Shown one piece after another: positions 35,661 through 39,376 of a stretch of 39,376 nt of DNA (the stretch's first letter is position 1; each line of letters opens with the position of its first letter). The stretch comes from Mycobacterium sp. GA-1285 (GTDB lineage: Bacteria; Actinomycetota; Actinomycetes; Mycobacteriales; Mycobacteriaceae), in NCBI RefSeq assembly GCF_001499905.1, contig NZ_LQIS01000026.1, forward strand, positions 1 through 39,376. Direction: 5' to 3'. A program made the translations under genes and the position numbers. A model generated the notes under the pieces. It made no database searches and had not been told where the DNA came from. It saw only the letters and a program-made list of their open reading frames with translations.

Positions 35661-36687
35661 AGTTTGTTCGGCGTGCGGAACCCGGTGGAACGTGCGCGAC
35701 CGGCGCCGGACGTGGTGTCCCCGCTGTAACGGTTCGCTGATGGCGCCGTTGGCTTCGGCACCGGACGCCGCGAACGCCCAGTGGAGCGCGCGGGCTTCGG
35801 GTTCTTTCGCGGCGGGACAGCCGCGGCCGCAACTGCCGCCGGGGTACCGGTGGATCGCCGTGCGGCCGGGCGCACCGCCGCATCCGCGGCGCCCGAAGCG
35901 GCCCCTTGGCCCGACGCCGCGCTACGCGACCATCCCCCGATGGGGCCTCGTCGATCAGATCGCGCCGGTTGACCAACAGGAGGAGGCGCCGCGTCGCGGA
36001 CCGTCGCCGGGTATGGTCCACGGCACTCTGCTGTTGACGATGGCGGTGCTGGGTGCCGCGGCGCTGATCCACCTTGTGCGCTATGTGCTGCTGATCGTCA
36101 ACCGGTCGGTGTTGCTGCACCCGTGGATCGCCGCGATCGCGACGTGGTTCGGCGTCGTGCTCAGTGTCGTCGCCGCGTTCATGGTGGTGGCCAGCCTCGT
36201 GGTGCTGACCAATTGGCTCATCGCCCGGCGGGCCGCCGCTTACACCTACCGGGGGACGACCGATCCACGCCCGCCGTGGCGACTTCGGGCCGGCTGCCTG
36301 CTGCCGTTCGTCAACCTGTTCTGGGCGCCGGTGTTCGTCCTCGAACTCGCGGGTGTCGAGGAACGGCTCAGCTATCTGCGCCGGCCGATCGCGGTGTGGT
36401 GGCTTGCGTGGGTGGCCAGCTACGCGGTGTCCGTCTGGTCCATCGCGACCAGTTTCACCCAGGATGCGCAGGGGATCGCCGACAACACGATGACCACGAC
36501 GATCGCGTATCTGCTGGCGCTGAGCACCCTGCTGCTGGCCATGAAGGTCGTGTCGGGCTTCGAGCGGCAGCCGGTCGAGCGTCCGAGCAAGCGCTGGGTG
36601 ATCGTCGCCGACGACGGCACGCCGACGCAGGATCGACCCGAGCCCCAGGCCCCGGTTGAGTCACCCGGGCAGGACCCGGCAGCATAG
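35653..36687 (+). CDS. DUF4328-like membrane protein with N-terminal zinc ribbon (Rv3843c ortholog)
   Basis: 344 residues. The N-terminus is a zinc ribbon, CSACGTRWNVRDRRRTWCPRC, with two CxxC pairs at about residues 6-26, followed by a Pro/Arg-rich linker (about 40-100). Membrane helices include about residues 123-146, 158-192 and the region 244-300. This is the layout of the actinobacterial zinc-ribbon/DUF4328-type proteins, and its length and position next to glpQ1 fit M. tuberculosis Rv3843c. Function is unknown. The start codon is the last of four ATGs in the repeat chain upstream and is the only one opening this frame. glpQ1 starts 4 bp after its stop. Confidence 0.75.
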   Translation: MIQVCSACGTRWNVRDRRRTWCPRCNGSLMAPLASAPDAANAQWSARASGSFAAGQPRPQLPPGYRWIAVRPGAPPHPRRPKRPLGPTPRYATIPRWGLVDQIAPVDQQEEAPRRGPSPGMVHGTLLLTMAVLGAAALIHLVRYVLLIVNRSVLLHPWIAAIATWFGVVLSVVAAFMVVASLVVLTNWLIARRAAAYTYRGTTDPRPPWRLRAGCLLPFVNLFWAPVFVLELAGVEERLSYLRRPIAVWWLAWVASYAVSVWSIATSFTQDAQGIADNTMTTTIAYLLALSTLLLAMKVVSGFERQPVERPSKRWVIVADDGTPTQDRPEPQAPVESPGQDPAA

Positions 36688-36691
36688 GCGT

Positions 36692-37543
36692 ATGACAGGC
36701 GACTCCGAAGCCGCCGGGAACGCCGCTTCCCGACCGACGCTCGGGGGCCATCCATTCGTCGTGGCGCACCGCGGCGCGTCGGCCGACCGTCCGGAGCACA
36801 CGCTCGCGGCGTATGAGCTCGCGCTGCAGGAGGGTGCCGACGGGGTCGAATGCGATGTGCGGCTCACTCGCGACGGCCACCTGGTGTGTGTGCACGACCG
36901 CAGGGTCGACCGCACGTCGAACGGAACGGGGGTCGTCAGCGACATGACGCTCACCCAACTTCGCGAGCTCGACTACGGCGCGTGGCATCCCAGCCGCAAT
37001 GCCGTTGGCGCACAGGCTGATACGGGATTGCTCACCCTCGACGCGCTGATCTCGCTGGTGCTCGATTGGAACCGGCCGGTCAAGCTGTTCATCGAGACCA
37101 AACATCCCGTCCGGTTCGGTGGACTGGTGGAGAGCAAGGTGCTGGCGCTTCTGCACCGGTTCGGTATCGCCTCCCCTGCATCGGCGGACCTGTCGCGCGC
37201 CGTGGTCATGTCGTTCTCCGCGGCCGCGGTGTGGCGAATCCGCCGCGCGGCGCCGATGCTGCCGACGGTGTTGCTCGGCGAGACGTCGCGCTATCTCGGT
37301 GGCAGCGCCGCCACGACCGTGGGTGCCACCGCGGTCGGACCCTCGATCGCCACTTTGCGGGAGCATCCGGAGTTGGTGGACCGGGCGGCCGCGCAGGGCC
37401 GCGCGCTGTACTGCTGGACCGTCGACCATTTCGAGGACGTGCAGTATTGCCGCGACCTCGGGGTCGCATGGGTCGCGACCAATCATCCTGGCCGCACAAA
37501 GAATTGGCTGCAGAACGGTTTGGCAGGGGCGGGCCGAGACTAG
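36692..37543 (+). CDS. glpQ1: Glycerophosphoryl diester phosphodiesterase
   Basis: 283 residues, GDPD/TIM-barrel fold. The catalytic pattern is intact: AHRGAS with His26-Arg27, RPEHT with Glu35, GVECDVRLTRDG with Glu53 and Asp55, and CVHDRRVDR with His68-Asp69. The C-terminal ALYCWTVDHFEDVQYCRDLGVAWVATNHP closes the barrel. It releases glycerol-3-phosphate from glycerophosphodiesters of phospholipid turnover. It lacks a signal peptide, so a cytosolic site is likely. Size and position are those of mycobacterial GlpQ1 (Rv3842c). The ATG at 36692 lies 4 bp after the preceding stop, so the two genes are probably co-transcribed and coupled. It is convergent with bfrB. Confidence 0.93.
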   Translation: MTGDSEAAGNAASRPTLGGHPFVVAHRGASADRPEHTLAAYELALQEGADGVECDVRLTRDGHLVCVHDRRVDRTSNGTGVVSDMTLTQLRELDYGAWHPSRNAVGAQADTGLLTLDALISLVLDWNRPVKLFIETKHPVRFGGLVESKVLALLHRFGIASPASADLSRAVVMSFSAAAVWRIRRAAPMLPTVLLGETSRYLGGSAATTVGATAVGPSIATLREHPELVDRAAAQGRALYCWTVDHFEDVQYCRDLGVAWVATNHPGRTKNWLQNGLAGAGRD

Positions 37544-37566
37544 AGGCGGTCAGATCCGCGCGAGGG

Positions 37567-38130
37567 TCAGAGGTTGCCGCCCGCGGCCTTCGGTGCGCCG
37601 TTGCCCTTGGGTGCACCGTCGTCCTTCGGCGCCGAGCCCATCTCGCGCGCGACGAAATCCTCCAGATGGAACAGGTCGGTCCCTGCCCGGTCGGCGATGC
37701 GCAACAGCGTCGTCATCTGCGCGACTTCCTCGACCTGCTCGCCGAGGAACCACTGCATGAACTGTTCGCCGAGGTAGTCACCCTCCTCTCGGGCGACACT
37801 GGCCAGCCGACTGATCTGCTCGGTGACGGTGCGCTCCAGATCGAGCGCCAGAGCCAACGCGTCACGAGGAGCGCTGAAGGTGTTGCGTACCGCGTCGACC
37901 CCGGATATCTCGACTTCGACGTCACGGTCGAGGAGGTACTGCACCAGCATCATGGCGTGATTGCGCTCCTCGACACCCTGACGATAAAAGTGCTTGGCCA
38001 GCTGCGGAAGGTCGGCTCCGTCGAAGTAGACGGCGATGGCGAGGTATTGCTGAGCGGCGCCGAATTCGTTACGGATCTGCTCTTGCAGAAGGCCGTGGAA
38101 TTTGGTGTCGGAGGCTTCGGCAGTGGTCAT
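37567..38130 (-). CDS. bfrB: Ferritin BfrB
   Basis: 187 residues, closely similar to M. tuberculosis BfrB. Four-helix ferritin with ferroxidase residues in KFHGLLQEQIRNEFGAAQQY (first Glu), FYRQGVEERNHAMMLVQYL (Glu, Glu, His) and FMQWFLGEQVEEVAQM. It stores iron as ferrihydrite, 24 subunits, cytosolic. The C-terminal Gly/Ala/Pro-rich tail is longer and different from the globular domain. The ATG at 38130 is chosen because similarity begins at KFHGLLQEQ after a short variable N-terminus; an in-frame upstream Met at 38139 has little support. IdeR-box-like sequences lie about 40-75 bp upstream, in line with iron-dependent activation known for bfrB. Confidence 0.95.
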   Translation of the reverse strand: MTTAEASDTKFHGLLQEQIRNEFGAAQQYLAIAVYFDGADLPQLAKHFYRQGVEERNHAMMLVQYLLDRDVEVEISGVDAVRNTFSAPRDALALALDLERTVTEQISRLASVAREEGDYLGEQFMQWFLGEQVEEVAQMTTLLRIADRAGTDLFHLEDFVAREMGSAPKDDGAPKGNGAPKAAGGNL

Positions 38131-38168
38131 GAATGCCACGCTATCCCAGCTCAGAGGGCGTTGTCAGT

Positions 38169-38204
38169 GAAGGTGAGCCTAATGCAGGCCAGGGTTACCT
38201 CAAT
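38169..38204. promoter_or_regulatory. Tandem IdeR-box-like sequences upstream of bfrB
   Basis: GAAGGTGAGCCTAATGCAG (38169-38187) matches 12 of 19 bases of the IdeR consensus TTAGGTTAGSCTAACCTAA including the core AGGT-n-AGCCTAA. On the opposite strand ATTGAGGTAACCCTGGCC (38204-38188) is a weaker second match. Their centres are about 19 bp apart. In M. tuberculosis, tandem IdeR boxes upstream of bfrB activate it in iron-replete cells. Confidence 0.6.
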
Positions 38205-38261
38205 GAGTGCAGCCTTTGTGGCTGCGCCCACACGCCTAGTGAACGTTTGCTGGATCCACGT

Positions 38262-39376
38262 TCACGGCTGCGCGTCGAGAACGTCCTGCGGTATTGAGGC
38301 GTCGGTGCGCAGCGCCTCGAACAGTTGACCCGCCAGGGCGTCGTCCCAGACCACGATCGAGCCGACGTCGCCGCTGGTGTATTCACCGATGGGCACGGTG
38401 GCGGTGAGTACGTCTCCGTGCATCGCCCAGGCCAGCCGGGCCAGGTTCCACACGTGATCGTCCTCGTCGACGGTGAAGGTACGGGTGGCGGCCCGCGCCA
38501 TCGGATACCAGCGCAGTGGGTTGAGCAGCACCGCCGGGCTGGTGGCGCGGTGCAGCAGCGCGGACATGAACTCCTGCTGGTGAACCATGCGGTCCAGGTC
38601 CGCGCGTGGGGTGGCGCGGGTGCGGACGAACCCCAACGCGTTGCGTCCGTCGAGCTTCTGGCATCCCGCGGGCAGGTCGATTCCGGCCAGGGGATCGCTG
38701 ATGGGTTCGGCCGGACACATCGTCACTCCGCCGACCGCGTCGACCATGGTGGCGAACCCGTCGAAGCCGATCTCGGCGTAGTGGTCGATCCGGAGCCCGG
38801 TCACCTCCTCGACCGTTTGGGCGAGCAACTGCGCACCGCCCACCGAGTACGCGGCGTTGATCTTGTCGCTGCCGTAACCCGGGATCGACACGTAGGAGTC
38901 ACGAGGAATCGAGACCATCGTCGCCTTGGTGCTCGAGGTGATGCCCGGGATGTGCACCAGCAGGATCGTGTCGGTGCGGCCGTCGCCGAGATCTCCCCCG
39001 GTGGTCAGCTGCGCCTGTTGTTCGGGGGTCAGATTCTGGCGGCTGTCCGATCCGACGAGCAGCCATGTGGTGCCGGCGCCCGGGGCGGGCCGGTCGGGGT
39101 AGTCGGCCAGCGCGGGGATGCGCTGAAGCGACGAGTCGATCCAGAGGACACCGGCCACCGTGGCGGTGACGGCCAACAACAGGACAACCAACAGCAGGCG
39201 TCCCCAATGTCGTTTGCGGCGAGCGCGTTTCGGCTTCGTCGGGGCGGGCGGTCGCGGCGGTTGAGGGCGTGGGGCCGGTCCGCGGGAGCCAGTCGGCCGG
39301 ACGCCCGGCGGCGGTGGTGTGCGTCGCGGTGGGACCGGCGGTGGCAGGCGGGGCGGAGGCGCGGGCGGTGGCAGGC
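38262..39376 (-). CDS. LytR-CpsA-Psr family protein, 5' end beyond the window
   Basis: The frame remains open from the stop at 38262 to the right edge (at least 371 residues), so the start lies outside; a TTG at 39191 is internal, not the true start. The visible N-terminal ~60 residues are Pro/Arg-rich (RPPAPTKPKRARRKRHWGRL) and cytosolic, then one transmembrane helix (LLLVVLLLAVTATVAGVLWI) and an extracellular LCP domain. LCP signatures are LLVGSDSR, DGRTDTILLVHI, MVSIPRDSYVSIPGYG, DKINAAYSVGG, and GFVRTRATPRADLDRMVHQQEF. LCP enzymes ligate arabinogalactan or other glycopolymers to peptidoglycan. Its 3' end is next to the bfrB promoter region, on the same strand. Confidence 0.88.
   Translation of the reverse strand, partial: LPPPAPPPRLPPPVPPRRTPPPPGVRPTGSRGPAPRPQPPRPPAPTKPKRARRKRHWGRLLLVVLLLAVTATVAGVLWIDSSLQRIPALADYPDRPAPGAGTTWLLVGSDSRQNLTPEQQAQLTTGGDLGDGRTDTILLVHIPGITSSTKATMVSIPRDSYVSIPGYGSDKINAAYSVGGAQLLAQTVEEVTGLRIDHYAEIGFDGFATMVDAVGGVTMCPAEPISDPLAGIDLPAGCQKLDGRNALGFVRTRATPRADLDRMVHQQEFMSALLHRATSPAVLLNPLRWYPMARAATRTFTVDEDDHVWNLARLAWAMHGDVLTATVPIGEYTSGDVGSIVVWDDALAGQLFEALRTDASIPQDVLDAQP

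Overview
The window is high-GC chromosomal DNA of a mycobacterium, most likely a rapid-growing Mycolicibacterium-type species and not M. tuberculosis. The evidence is gene content and order: EthA/EthR, EspR, the membrane-anchored Hns protein, RraA, BfrB, GlpQ1 and GltBD occur in the order known for the Rv3840-Rv3859c part of M. tuberculosis. Extra genes of the environmental-mycobacterium type are interleaved: Dps, ClC, DinB3, SulP, a copper P-type ATPase, nickel SOD and a MerR/TipAL regulator. Ortholog statements are made from memory of the protein families, not from a search.

Layout. 1-5.1 kb: an enoyl-CoA hydratase-like protein, a DUF427 protein, an AlkA-like DNA glycosylase, Dps, a ClC channel/antiporter and a PaaI-type thioesterase. 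5.1-7.2 kb: a His-rich P1B-3 (CPH) copper ATPase whose start abuts a near-perfect CsoR-type operator. 7.2-13.8 kb: a long leader and gltBD (glutamate synthase), followed by a tandem repeat that encodes chained mini-ORFs. 13.8-20.4 kb: a Tat-exported polysaccharide deacetylase, a 46-residue protein, an F420-type oxidoreductase, a K+/H+ antiporter divergent from a TrkA-type protein, and an ArsR-SulP pair. 20.4-25.4 kb: a PHP-domain protein, a lysine/alanine-rich histone-like protein, DinB3 with a LexA box at its start, and divergent ethR/ethA with a nested palindromic operator. 25.4-29.5 kb: RraA, a MerR/TipAS regulator with a textbook MerR promoter, Hns, and a DUF6474-copC-copD operon. 29.7-33.1 kb: an ImmA/IrrE-type metallopeptidase coupled to a 7-TM protein and convergent with espR, then a TMEM165/GDT1-type manganese exporter under a yybP-ykoY (Mn2+) riboswitch. 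33.1-39.4 kb: the Rv3847-like protein, nickel superoxide dismutase (sodN) with its maturation protease (sodX) at the locus where M. tuberculosis and M. smegmatis carry sodA, a 52-residue membrane protein, a DnaA-box cluster, rhodanese, an Rv3843c-like zinc-ribbon membrane protein, GlpQ1, ferritin BfrB with IdeR-like boxes, and a LytR-CpsA-Psr protein running off the right edge.

Theme. Much of the segment concerns metal and redox handling: copper (CopB-type ATPase, CopC/CopD), manganese (riboswitch plus exporter), nickel (SodN/SodX) and iron (Dps, BfrB). Each of several local regulators has a visible operator. The less expected items are (i) two short tandem repeats that lay down chains of ATGA-overlapping mini-ORFs, one feeding directly into a structural gene, (ii) a SodN with Tyr in place of the usual Pro of the nickel hook, in the sodA position, (iii) the ImmA/IrrE-7TM pair beside the nucleoid regulator EspR, and (iv) a perfect LexA-box core sitting on the dinB3 start codon. 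No tRNA, rRNA, insertion sequence, prophage or CRISPR array was recognised.
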